DNA from: Halovivax cerinus
Lineage (GTDB): Archaea > Halobacteriota > Halobacteria > Halobacteriales > Natrialbaceae
Length of the DNA: 64,000 nucleotides
Reading direction: 5' to 3'
Assembly: GCF_024498195.1 (NCBI RefSeq)
Contig: NZ_CP101824.1
Coordinates: forward strand, 744,001-808,000
A program made the translations under genes and the position numbers. Positions within the stretch are counted from its first letter, which is position 1; every line of letters begins with the position of its first letter. Below the pieces are notes generated by a model that was not told the DNA's origin, did not search any database, and was given only the letters and a program-made list of their open reading frames with translations. This document shows positions 1-8,463 of this stretch, one piece after another.

Positions 1-52
1 TCACTACCACGTTACAATCCATGACACGAAACGCAATCGAGGTGTTCGCCGC

Positions 53-1240
53 GTGAGCGGAAGACGGCGCCTGCTGGCGCTCGCCCTGACGGCAGCGATG
101 GTGCTGTCGGTCGTCGGCGTCGCAGCGGCGCCGGCGCTCGCCCAGAGTGATCCTGAGCTACCGGGGGCAACGTACTACGGAACGGTCCAGATCGACGGCG
201 AACCGGCACCGGTCGGAACGCACGTCGCGGCGTACGTCGACGGGGTGAAGCAGGACGCTCTCACGATCGAAGAGGCAGGCATCTACGGCGGGCCAGGGGG
301 TGGTGACGGACAACTTGTGGTCGGCGCCGAAGCCGGAGACGAAGTCCAGTTCTTCGTCAACGGCGAACCGGTCGACACGGATCCGTCACCCGTCGTGTGG
401 GAGTCCGCCGATTCCGAGCAGGTCAATCTAACCGGGACGGACGTCGGCCAGCCGAACGTTACCGTCGAGATCGATCCGGAGGCGTCGGTCACGACGGTCG
501 AACCGAACGGGACGGCGGCCGTCCTCGCGACGGTGGAAAACACTGGCGACGGCGAGGCGCTCGACCGGACGATCTCGTTCGGCGTCGAAGGCGACCGGCA
601 GGACGCGACGACCGTCTCGCTGTCGCCCGGCGAGAGCCGGGACGTCCAGTTCAACGCGACGTTCGCGGAGACGGGCGAGTACGAGGCCACCGTCGACACG
701 ATCGACGCGACCGCGTCGGTGACCATCTCCGTCGAGGAGGGCACCGGCGGCGGTCCCGGACTGCCACCACCACCGCCGGACGACGGCGACACCGGCGAGC
801 CGGACGTGACCGTGACTAACGCGACGCTCAGTGAGACCGAGATCGCACCCGGCGACTCGGTGTCGATCGTCGTGACGCTCCAGAACGACGCCGACGACCG
901 CGCGTTCGCCACCCTCCCGATCACCGTCGACGGGACAGAGGTCGCGACGGAGACCGTCACCGTCGAGGGCGGCGCCGAGACGGAGGTGACGTTCACGCGG
1001 TCGTTCGACGAGCCGGGCGAGTACGCGATCGCCGTCGACGGCGTCGACGCCGGGACGGTCACCGTCGCCCCGGACGACGATAGCGACACCGGTGGCGGTG
1101 ACGATTCCGGCGACGACGGATCGGCAGACGACAGTGACGACGGATCGGGCGGCGGAGACGGCGTCCCCGGCTTCGGGCCGGTGGCGGCCGCGCTCGCACT
1201 GCTCGCCGCAGTCGGGGTCGCTCGACTCCGAGTCGCGTAA
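53..1240 (+). CDS. Secreted PGF-CTERM surface protein with CARDB-like repeats
   Basis: This 395-residue protein is exported and probably anchored to the cell surface. Residues 1-31 form a Sec-type signal peptide ending ALAQ. A beta-rich module follows at about 36-130 (it starts near YYGTVQIDG). Two CARDB/Ig-like modules lie at about 134-228 and 250-340 and are separated by a GGGPGLPPPPP linker. An Asp/Ser/Gly-rich stalk then leads to a C-terminal VPGFGP motif, a hydrophobic helix and a basic end. This is the PGF-CTERM signal that archaeosortase A removes when it attaches the lipid anchor. The start is GTG at 53. The same proline linker occurs in the giant protein at 51342. The ligand is unknown. 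Confidence 0.85.
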   Translation: MSGRRRLLALALTAAMVLSVVGVAAAPALAQSDPELPGATYYGTVQIDGEPAPVGTHVAAYVDGVKQDALTIEEAGIYGGPGGGDGQLVVGAEAGDEVQFFVNGEPVDTDPSPVVWESADSEQVNLTGTDVGQPNVTVEIDPEASVTTVEPNGTAAVLATVENTGDGEALDRTISFGVEGDRQDATTVSLSPGESRDVQFNATFAETGEYEATVDTIDATASVTISVEEGTGGGPGLPPPPPDDGDTGEPDVTVTNATLSETEIAPGDSVSIVVTLQNDADDRAFATLPITVDGTEVATETVTVEGGAETEVTFTRSFDEPGEYAIAVDGVDAGTVTVAPDDDSDTGGGDDSGDDGSADDSDDGSGGGDGVPGFGPVAAALALLAAVGVARLRVA

Positions 1241-1444
1241 TCGACTCGCGCACGACCCGCGGTTTTCACTATTTTCCCCGCCGACAGGCGAGACGACGCC
1301 GACCGCTTCGGGTCCCGGTCGCGTTGCCGACCCGTCGGACGCGAGTCACGACCTGACGTCTCGATTCCGATACTCTCTAGCAGTATCAAATCGTCTCGGT
1401 GGTAATACCAGCACTTAACATCGGACGAAACGAAGGGCCGCCAG

Positions 1445-2452
1445 ATGAGCGACGTAGTCACCCCCACCGGCGACGGCGTCGACCCGTCGACGCTCTTCGA
1501 CGCGATCCGGTCCGAGACGAATCGGGTGCTGGTGGGTTCGGACGACCAGCTCGAGTACCTGACGATCGCGCTCCTGATCCGCGGGCACGTCCTGATCGAG
1601 GGCGTGCCGGGCGTGGCCAAGACCACGATGGCGACGCTGTTCGCCCGCGCGAGCGGGATGGAGTCGACGCGGATCCAGCTCACGCCCGACCTCCTGCCGG
1701 CCGACCTCACGGGGACCCAGATCTACCGCGAGGCGACCGGCGAGTTCGAACTCCGGCGCGGGCCGATCTTCTCGAACCTCGTCGTCGCCGACGAGATCAA
1801 TCGCGCGACGCCGAAGACCCAGTCCGCGCTGCTGGAGGCGATGGGGGAGCGCCACGTCACGATCGACGGCGAGACGCTGTCGCTGCCGTCCCCGTTCATG
1901 GTCGTCGCGACCCAGAACCCGATCGAGATGGAGGGCGTCTTCGCCCTTCCGGAGGCCCAGCGCGACCGGTTTACGTTCAAGCTGACCGTGGACCTTCCGG
2001 CGCGCGACGACGAACGAGCGATCCTCGACCGGTTCGAGTCCGACCCCACGCTCGGACCGGAGTCGGTCGATCCGGTCGTGTTCCCGGCGGCGATTCGGGT
2101 CGCCCGCAAGTCCGTCGCGTCGGTCCACGTCTCCGACCCGATCCGAGAGTACGTGCTCGACCTGGTTGCGGCGAGTCGCGACCACCCGGACGTCGCCCAC
2201 GGTGCCTCGCCCCGGGCGACGCTCGCCTTCGTCGAGGGGGCCAAAGCGCGCGCGGCGCTCTACGGTCGCGGCTACGTCATCCCGGACGACGTGAAGGCCC
2301 TCGCCCAGCCCATCCTCGTCCACCGGCTCGTCCTCGCGACCGACGCGACGCTCTCGTCTACGAGTCGCGAGGACGTCGTCGAGGACATCGTGACCGACGT
2401 CCAGCCGCCAGGCGCCGACCCAGACGAACTCTCGGGACCGGCGCCACACTGA
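1445..2452 (+). CDS. moxR: MoxR-family AAA+ ATPase
   Basis: This 335-residue MoxR-type AAA+ ATPase is probably a chaperone that remodels or activates partner proteins. Walker A (GVPGVAKT) is at about 53-60, Walker B (VVADE) at 113-117 and sensor-1 Asn (ATQNP) near 158. The C-terminal lid helices include the ALAQPILVHR segment typical of the family. MoxR genes usually sit beside DUF58 and membrane proteins, and a DUF58 gene lies 1.8 kb away on the opposite strand. The ATG is preceded by a run of about 200 bp without genes, so the gene has its own promoter. Its client is not known. Confidence 0.93.
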   Translation: MSDVVTPTGDGVDPSTLFDAIRSETNRVLVGSDDQLEYLTIALLIRGHVLIEGVPGVAKTTMATLFARASGMESTRIQLTPDLLPADLTGTQIYREATGEFELRRGPIFSNLVVADEINRATPKTQSALLEAMGERHVTIDGETLSLPSPFMVVATQNPIEMEGVFALPEAQRDRFTFKLTVDLPARDDERAILDRFESDPTLGPESVDPVVFPAAIRVARKSVASVHVSDPIREYVLDLVAASRDHPDVAHGASPRATLAFVEGAKARAALYGRGYVIPDDVKALAQPILVHRLVLATDATLSSTSREDVVEDIVTDVQPPGADPDELSGPAPH

Positions 2453-2662
2453 TCGCCCGACCGAATCGGCCGTAGTTGCTGGAGTCGTCCCGACGACGGC
2501 TACCGGACGAATCCGCCGCACCCGCGATCCGATCTCGATTCGGTCGGCGCTCGATTCCGATACCTCCGTCCGGTTGCTGGTCGATTTCGGTCCGCTCGGT
2601 TCCGGCCGATCCCGTATCACCCGGGATACGGTCACGTTCGGTCTGCCCGGTACTCGATCCGG

Positions 2663-3655
2663 TCAGTGCTCGGCCCTCTCCGACGCTCCGGACGCGGCCG
2701 TCTCCGTCGCATCGGACGCGGCCGACTCGGACGGGGCCTCCCACCAGCAGGTGACCAGCCAGTCGGCCCGATCGTCGGCCGGGTAGACCGTGAGTCGGAC
2801 GGGACGATCGAGATCCATCGCGAGACCGACGGCGAACAGCGAGGGGATGGGGTGATCGAACCGATCGATCGGGCCGAACGCCGGCTCCGACACGGCGGCC
2901 GTGATCCGGTTCTCGTCGGCGTCGACGGTCACCCGATCGGCGAGTTCGAACTGCTCGACGACGGCCTCTGCGAGTACGGCGGCGAGTGCTCCGGGGCCGG
3001 TGGGGTCGGCCGTGGACCCGTCTCGAAACGTCGCGTAGAGTCCAGCCCCCGTCGGTTCGAGCAGAAGGCCCCGTCGATCGTCGGCGGTGACGATCGGTCC
3101 GGTCTCGTCGACAGGGGTGTCGTTGCTGGTGCGCTGCGGGACGAACACGCGCGGGCCGATCCCGGCGACCCCCGGGAGGTAGCGCGGTTCGGCTCGCAGG
3201 CCGAGTTCGTCGATCAAGGCCGCGTGATTGGCGGCGAGGGCACCGTACACCCGTTCGCCGACCGACGCCGCGACGAAGCGTTCCGACGTCAGAACGGCGG
3301 TGAGGAGGCCGCCGAAGAGGCCGATCGCGCCGAGGATCAGGAGAACGTCGCGCGCGGCCGGTGCGACGACGCCCCCGGCGACCGCCACCAGGCCGACGGT
3401 ACCCAGCCCGAAGGCGGTCTTTCGATACCGGGACCGTCGCGCGGCGGCGTACTTCTCGCGCAGGCGAGCGTTCTCGTCGGCGAGGACGTCGACCTGTGCG
3501 GCGAGCGCCTCGGAATCGAGACGAACACCGTCCGGATCGGCCGATCGTGTCGAGCCGGCGGTGTCGCCAGAGTCGTCGGCGCCGGCGCCGGACGACCGCT
3601 CGGTTCCGTGTCGGTTCTGGGATCGCTCGCGCCGGGAGGGATCGTGCTGGCTCAT
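2663..3655 (-). CDS. Membrane protein of the DUF58 operon, function unknown
   Basis: This 330-residue protein is the last gene of a three-gene minus-strand operon. It overlaps the upstream gene by ATGA, which fixes the ATG at 3655; longer readings are Arg-rich and unlike a protein. A polar acidic N-terminus (1-45) precedes a short coiled coil (about 47-70), two adjacent membrane helices (about 79-116) and a cytoplasmic or extracellular alpha/beta domain of about 200 residues. I do not recognise the C-terminal domain. Similar proteins accompany DUF58 and MoxR in other haloarchaea, so a role in the same membrane or envelope stress module is inferred. Confidence 0.75.
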   Translation of the reverse strand: MSQHDPSRRERSQNRHGTERSSGAGADDSGDTAGSTRSADPDGVRLDSEALAAQVDVLADENARLREKYAAARRSRYRKTAFGLGTVGLVAVAGGVVAPAARDVLLILGAIGLFGGLLTAVLTSERFVAASVGERVYGALAANHAALIDELGLRAEPRYLPGVAGIGPRVFVPQRTSNDTPVDETGPIVTADDRRGLLLEPTGAGLYATFRDGSTADPTGPGALAAVLAEAVVEQFELADRVTVDADENRITAAVSEPAFGPIDRFDHPIPSLFAVGLAMDLDRPVRLTVYPADDRADWLVTCWWEAPSESAASDATETAASGASERAEH

Positions 3656-4212
3656 GGGTCGGAGTGAGTCGTCGAGTCGAGGTGGGTCGTCGATTCGGTG
3701 TCGGGTGATCGCGGGGGCTCCGGTGCTGTGTGGCGTCCGTATCGGACCACCTGCGTGCGGTGACAGACGTACCCGATCGTCGCCAGGACGAGACCGCCTG
3801 CGAGGGCGCCGTGCCAGCGCCCGCCGTGTGAGAGTACTAGCCACGCGGCACCGCCGCTCGCGACCAGCGCGCCCGCGGCCGCAGCGAGCGCTCGGCGGGG
3901 CGACGGTCCCCGGAGGAGGGACAGTCCCAGGAGGGCGACGAAACCGCTCTCGACGGTCAGGATCTCGAGGGAGTCGAGCGTCGCCGGGAGGAGCGGGACG
4001 AGGACGACGTGCCCTGCAGCGAGAGCGTACGGCGCGCCGCGAAGGAGCCACGCGGTGGCCGATGTCGCCACGGCCGCGAGACCGATCGGGCCGACGACGG
4101 TCACGAGCGCCACCGCCTGGATCACGAGGGCGAGAGCGATCGGCACCGAACTCGCCACGCGTCGGACCACGTCGCGACCGGCGCGGCGTAGCGTCGGGCG
4201 GGAGGGAGTCAC
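3652..4212 (-). CDS. Small polytopic membrane protein of the DUF58 operon
   Basis: This 186-residue protein is almost all hydrophobic helices: about five or six Ala/Val/Leu-rich spans lie between residues 20 and 150. A polar tail follows, rich in Thr, Ser and Asp. It overlaps its neighbours by four bases on both sides (ATGA at 4209-4212 and 3652-3655), so it is translationally coupled to the DUF58 gene and to the gene after it. The function is unknown; such small membrane proteins are usual companions of haloarchaeal DUF58 genes. Confidence 0.78.
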   Translation of the reverse strand: MTPSRPTLRRAGRDVVRRVASSVPIALALVIQAVALVTVVGPIGLAAVATSATAWLLRGAPYALAAGHVVLVPLLPATLDSLEILTVESGFVALLGLSLLRGPSPRRALAAAAGALVASGGAAWLVLSHGGRWHGALAGGLVLATIGYVCHRTQVVRYGRHTAPEPPRSPDTESTTHLDSTTHSDP

Positions 4213-5738
4213 GCGCGATCACCTCCGGCCGCCAGAATCGCATCCAGTCGGTCCGCGGGCCCGACCTCGAGGGCGGTGACGTCGGGCTGGCTCGCCAGCG
4301 CCCGACGGAACCGTTCGAAGTCGAGGTACCGGTCGTACGCGCGATCGAGTCGATCGAATCCGGTGGCGTCGTACAGGACGGCCGGCGCTATCGCAACGAG
4401 GACCCCGTCACCGCGGGTGCGTGCGTTGGTAACCGTCTCCTGGAGCTCCGCTCTGTGCGTGTCGTCGGTCAGGACGACGGTCCAGAGGTGGCCCGATTCG
4501 CGGACCAACGTCTCCTCGACGGCGGCGAACAGCGGCGCGTCGGTCACCCGTTCGACGTACGCCATCCGGTCGGTGTAGAACGGCTGCAGGGTCCGGTCGA
4601 AGGTGCTGTCTCCGTCCAGGGAGCCGCTCGCCGATCGTGCGGACGCCGACGCCATCGAGAGCGAGGCACCGACGCTGCCATCGTGATGACTCGCCGCGGC
4701 GGAGACGGGTCCCGTCGTGGTGGTCGCCGGGGATCGACCCGTCGTGGACGAACCGTCCGACGCGGCGATGTCGAGCAACGTTCCACGGACGCGGTCGTTC
4801 GCCGCGCCCGGCTGAATCCGTGATTCGACGCCACCGTCACCGACGACGACGAGTCCGAGCGGGTCGCCGTGGCGCCGCGCACTGGCGGCGATGGCGAGCG
4901 CCACGGACGAGAGGTCGGCCAGCGGTGTCTGCGCCGGCGGTCCGATCGACAGAGACGGACGCGTATCGACGACGAGTACAGTGCGGCGGTCGGTCTCGGC
5001 CTCGTACTCCCGGACGTACGGGGTTGCCAGCCTCGCGGTTGCCTTCCAGTCGATCCTGGCCGCCGCGTCGCCGGACACGTACTCGCGCAACTCGGCCGCT
5101 TCGAGTCCGTCACCCCGTCGTCCCTCCCGTCTCGTCCCGACCGCCGTGGCGAACCGATCACCGCCTTCGCCGACGTGAATCGACCGAGGACGTCGAGCGT
5201 CCACGGTGACCGTCGGTCGATCGCCGATCGCGAGGGTTCCCACGAACCAGCCGTCGTCGACGGTGACCGTCGCCGGCTCGAACGTGTGCCGTCCGGGGAC
5301 CGGCCACTCGACCGTCGTCGACACCGTCCGCTCGGTGACCGACGGATCGAGGTGGGCGGTGAGGGGGTCGGCGGTGACGGCGGCCGTCGGCACGCCGGCC
5401 GCGACCGAGATGGTCACCGGGTGAGCCACTGGAGGGCCGACGTCGGTCGCAGTATCGTCGGCGTCGGGTTGCTGAGCGTCGTCTTCACGCATCGTCGCGG
5501 TCAGGAACAACCGATCAGTCTCGCCCGCATGGGCGCTCGTCCGGGTCGGAAACTGCGTGACGGTGAGATCCGAGGCCACGGCATCGAGTCCGTCGACGAA
5601 GGCGAACTGGCGTCCGACGAGCCAGCTCCCGACCAGACAGGCGCCGAGTATCGGGAGGGTGACGTCGAGGAGGGCCCCGTAGGCCGCCGTACAGACGGCG
5701 AGGGCGACGACCGCCACCGATCGACGCGCGAGTTCCAT
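4209..5738 (-). CDS. DUF58 domain protein, first gene of membrane operon
   Basis: This 509-residue protein begins with two hydrophobic segments (about 5-45), then a beta-rich region. The DUF58 core follows at about 185-265 and carries the family signature around LREYVSGDAAARIDWKA and YVREYEAE. A von Willebrand A-like stretch (VLVVDTRPSLS) comes next. DUF58 proteins work with MoxR ATPases; the exact biochemistry is unresolved. The gene heads an operon with two membrane proteins and is divergent from the Ig-like membrane protein at 5866. Thr/Ser-rich low-complexity sequence at about 330-370 interrupts the C-terminal half. Confidence 0.88.
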   Translation of the reverse strand: MELARRSVAVVALAVCTAAYGALLDVTLPILGACLVGSWLVGRQFAFVDGLDAVASDLTVTQFPTRTSAHAGETDRLFLTATMREDDAQQPDADDTATDVGPPVAHPVTISVAAGVPTAAVTADPLTAHLDPSVTERTVSTTVEWPVPGRHTFEPATVTVDDGWFVGTLAIGDRPTVTVDARRPRSIHVGEGGDRFATAVGTRREGRRGDGLEAAELREYVSGDAAARIDWKATARLATPYVREYEAETDRRTVLVVDTRPSLSIGPPAQTPLADLSSVALAIAASARRHGDPLGLVVVGDGGVESRIQPGAANDRVRGTLLDIAASDGSSTTGRSPATTTTGPVSAAASHHDGSVGASLSMASASARSASGSLDGDSTFDRTLQPFYTDRMAYVERVTDAPLFAAVEETLVRESGHLWTVVLTDDTHRAELQETVTNARTRGDGVLVAIAPAVLYDATGFDRLDRAYDRYLDFERFRRALASQPDVTALEVGPADRLDAILAAGGDRA

Positions 5739-5794
5739 GTCCGTTCGCTACACGACCGATGTGTTGAAGCTGCTGGTTTGTATTTAGTTCGTCA

Positions 5795-5841
5795 CCATAC
5801 TACAATTCTAGTGTGACTGGTACGTAACCAAATGTATTTAT
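5795..5841. promoter_or_regulatory. AT-rich divergent promoter region
   Basis: The 103-bp gap between the divergent DUF58 and Ig-like genes is AT-rich in a GC-rich genome. The box aatgtattta at 5831-5840 is 26-35 bp before the GTG at 5866, the expected TATA spacing for a leaderless haloarchaeal transcript. This favours the 5866 start over the upstream GTG at 5842. Confidence 0.5.
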
Positions 5842-5865
5842 GTGGACGAAACCGTACGGCGTACC

Positions 5866-8001
5866 GTGATCCGTCGCGTCCCCCTCCGGCGGGTAGCCGT
5901 CGCCACACGTCCGGCAGTGTTCGGCGTGACCGTCTCCCTCGTGCTGGCCGTCGCCCTGTTCTCCGGACCGGCAGGAGTCGTCGGTCTCGTGGATGCGTCG
6001 AACCCAGGTGAGCCGACCGGTCCGACCGACACGCCGGACCACGGGTCCGAAAACCGGACGGACCGGCACCAGAACCCGGCGTCCTACGGGGAAGCCGGGG
6101 ACGCCGAAGCGCTGGCCGAGTGGTACGAACTGCGGCTCGTCGATCGACTCAACGAGAGCGCGGCGTTGCTCCGCGAGGGTGCGTACGCCCGCTCGAACCA
6201 GACTCTGGGCGAGCGATTCTGGGAGCAACACGCGGCGTACGAAGACGTCGCGGCGACGGCCGGCCGCGAGGAGACGGCGACGCTGTTCGAGGAAATTCGG
6301 AACGAACAGGCTGCGATGACGTCACTTCTCGCGTCGTACGAAGAGTCGATGGACGAGTACGACAGCGCCATCGAGGCTGGAGACGACGAACTCGCACGTG
6401 AGCGCGCTCGCGAACTCGAATCGCTCTCGACCGAGATCAACGCCTCGAAGGAGACCATCTCGGACCAGTACGACGAACTCGAAGGGAACACGGACGCGAA
6501 CTTCTCCGACGTGCGCGAGTCCGTCGACGAGGCAACCGAGGAGTTGCGCGGCTCTCAGGCGGATATCCGCCGCGAGGCGTTCGAATTGACCGCGCTCACG
6601 GTGCGGGCGCGATCCACCCAGATCTCGTACAGTGATCCCCTCCGGGCGCGGGGGACCCTCGTGAGCGAATCGGGCGAACCCGTCGCCGACGACGAGATCA
6701 CCCTCGAGGTCGGAAACCAGACACTGACGACGCGAACTGACGCTCGGGGCCGATTCACCGTCACGTACCGGCCGATCTCCGTCTACGCCTCGACAGAGTC
6801 GCTGTCGGTCACGTACCGTCCAAACCGGTCGTCTCCGTACCTCGGGAGCCGGACTTCGGTTCCAGTGTCGATCGATCGAGAGACGCCGACGATAGAGGTG
6901 CCGACGAGCGACGCCGCGTCGATCGCGTTCGGGGACGAGTTCGCCGTCTCGACCGACGTGACGCTCGGCGGGGAGCCGGTCGATGGACTCCCGCTCAACG
7001 TATCACTCGGTGGAACGGTGCTCGGAACCGCTGAGACGACCGATGGATCGGTCGAACTCTCCCAGACGCTTCCCGCAGATATCGCCGACGGCCACCGCAC
7101 GCTGGCCGCCTCCGTTCCGTTCGAGGGACGGGCCATCGCGCCAGCGTCCGCGTCGACGACGGTTCGCGTCGAACCGACCACGCCATCGCTCTCGATCGAC
7201 CACTCACAGCGGGGTGACGAGCTCGCCGTCTCCGGCTCGCTCAGTGGCGACGGACACCCGATCGTGGACCGATCGATCACGATCGCGATCGACGACCGGG
7301 CGACGACGGTGACGACCGCCGGGGACGGAACGTTCACGACGACGGTCCCGGCACCGACGACGGTCGGCGAGCACACCGTATCCGCCGCACTGGACGGCAG
7401 CGGAACGAATCTCGAGTCCGTCGAGACGGCCGAGACGCTCACCGTGACGGCCCCGTCTGCAGCATCGATCACGCCCCGACTCGTCGTCCTGCTTGCCGCT
7501 GTCGGCGCGGTACTCGTCCCGCTCACGACGCGCTGGTGGCGGCGTCGACGAGAGACGAGGCGAACGGCGATCGAATCCCGTCCACAGTCGTCAGTCGTCG
7601 TCGCGTCGACCCCGGAGCGATCACGGCCCGATCAACTCTTCGATCGGGCCGTCGGGGCGCTGGACGCGATGCGGGTCGACGAGGCGGTGCAGACCGCGTA
7701 CGCCGCCGTCAGACGGCAGCTCGAATCGGGCGTCGACGACCGTGACGGCCTCACGCACTGGGAGTTCTACCGCGCCTACGAAGCGTCGTCCGACACCCAC
7801 GCCGATCGATTGGCCACGCTGACCGCGACCTACGAGCGGGCGACGTTCGAACCGGTTTCCGTCGGCCCCGATGCGGCACGTCGGGCGTTATCGTGCGCTG
7901 AAGCCCTCTGTGATAGCCACGAGGATCCAGCGGGCCGATACGCGACGACAGAGCCACCCGACGATCGCGTTCGGAGACGCGATCACGGACGAGAACGGTG
8001 A
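5866..8001 (+). CDS. Membrane protein with coiled coil, Ig-like domains and DUF4129-like tail
   Basis: This is about 711 residues with a GTG start at 5866; a GTG at 5842 is the alternative. An N-terminal signal or membrane helix is followed by an extracellular helical and coiled-coil region (about 65-240, rich in Glu, Arg and Ala). Three or four beta-sandwich modules of the carboxypeptidase-regulatory or Ig type span about 245-525. A single membrane helix (about 537-557) is followed by a basic stop-transfer run. A cytoplasmic domain of about 110 residues resembles the DUF4129 tail seen beside MoxR/DUF58 genes (LFDRAVGALDAMRVDEAVQ). This suggests it completes the MoxR-DUF58 envelope module. 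The ligand and partners are unknown. Confidence 0.8.
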   Translation: MIRRVPLRRVAVATRPAVFGVTVSLVLAVALFSGPAGVVGLVDASNPGEPTGPTDTPDHGSENRTDRHQNPASYGEAGDAEALAEWYELRLVDRLNESAALLREGAYARSNQTLGERFWEQHAAYEDVAATAGREETATLFEEIRNEQAAMTSLLASYEESMDEYDSAIEAGDDELARERARELESLSTEINASKETISDQYDELEGNTDANFSDVRESVDEATEELRGSQADIRREAFELTALTVRARSTQISYSDPLRARGTLVSESGEPVADDEITLEVGNQTLTTRTDARGRFTVTYRPISVYASTESLSVTYRPNRSSPYLGSRTSVPVSIDRETPTIEVPTSDAASIAFGDEFAVSTDVTLGGEPVDGLPLNVSLGGTVLGTAETTDGSVELSQTLPADIADGHRTLAASVPFEGRAIAPASASTTVRVEPTTPSLSIDHSQRGDELAVSGSLSGDGHPIVDRSITIAIDDRATTVTTAGDGTFTTTVPAPTTVGEHTVSAALDGSGTNLESVETAETLTVTAPSAASITPRLVVLLAAVGAVLVPLTTRWWRRRRETRRTAIESRPQSSVVVASTPERSRPDQLFDRAVGALDAMRVDEAVQTAYAAVRRQLESGVDDRDGLTHWEFYRAYEASSDTHADRLATLTATYERATFEPVSVGPDAARRALSCAEALCDSHEDPAGRYATTEPPDDRVRRRDHGRER

Positions 8002-8463
8002 GCGGTTCCGACCGGCGCCGATCCGCGCTGCCGGTTCGCCCGCGTCGGAGTCGACGACTGCGGACTCGGCTGGTCGACATCCCGACACCCCTCGTCGAAC
8101 CCGAGACGCGCGGCGAACGGAGTCGGTCGGAGTTCCTCTCAGCGTATCGGCCTGTGGCAGTCGACTCCCCGATCCGCCTTACACACCCGACCCGTATTGA
8201 ACTGTTCGTCAATATACCGAAATTATATCTATATAGAATTGATATAGTGAATCCGCTAAATATATTATCTAGTGGCGAGTAGTCACGGTAACTACCTCGA
8301 AAGGTGTAAACCCCACCATGTATCCACGGACCCCTCCAACAAACTTGCCAGAGGACGCGCCGACGCACACGGGCCCGACGACGATCCCCGCGACCGGACC
8401 GGTCGGACCGAACCGCCCTACTCGACCGACCCGGAAACGTCACTCGTGGCGAGGTGTGGTCGC
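8002..8463. promoter_or_regulatory. 462-bp gap with strongly AT-rich promoter block before glycan operon
   Basis: No convincing gene is visible here. The block at about 8205-8270 is the most AT-rich stretch of the first 18 kb and holds several overlapping TATA-like boxes (ttatatctatatag, aattgatatag, aaatatatta). An in-frame GTG at 8272 would extend the downstream dehydrogenase by 64 polar residues. Its spacing to the aattgatatag box suits a leaderless start, but those residues lie outside the enzyme fold. The block probably drives the whole 8464-15727 operon. Confidence 0.55.

Noticed and set aside
283-1710. 475-codon minus-strand frame opposite the first surface protein and MoxR start
   Set aside because: Ser/Thr/Val-biased mirror of two well-supported plus-strand genes.
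3656-4243. N-terminal extension of the 2663-3655 protein
   Set aside because: It is Arg-rich and overlaps two real genes of the same operon in other frames. The ATGA overlap fixes the start at 3655.
7998-8282. 94-codon plus-strand frame after the Ig-like protein
   Set aside because: It is Arg-rich, runs into the AT-rich promoter block and has no haloarchaeal acidic bias or domain.
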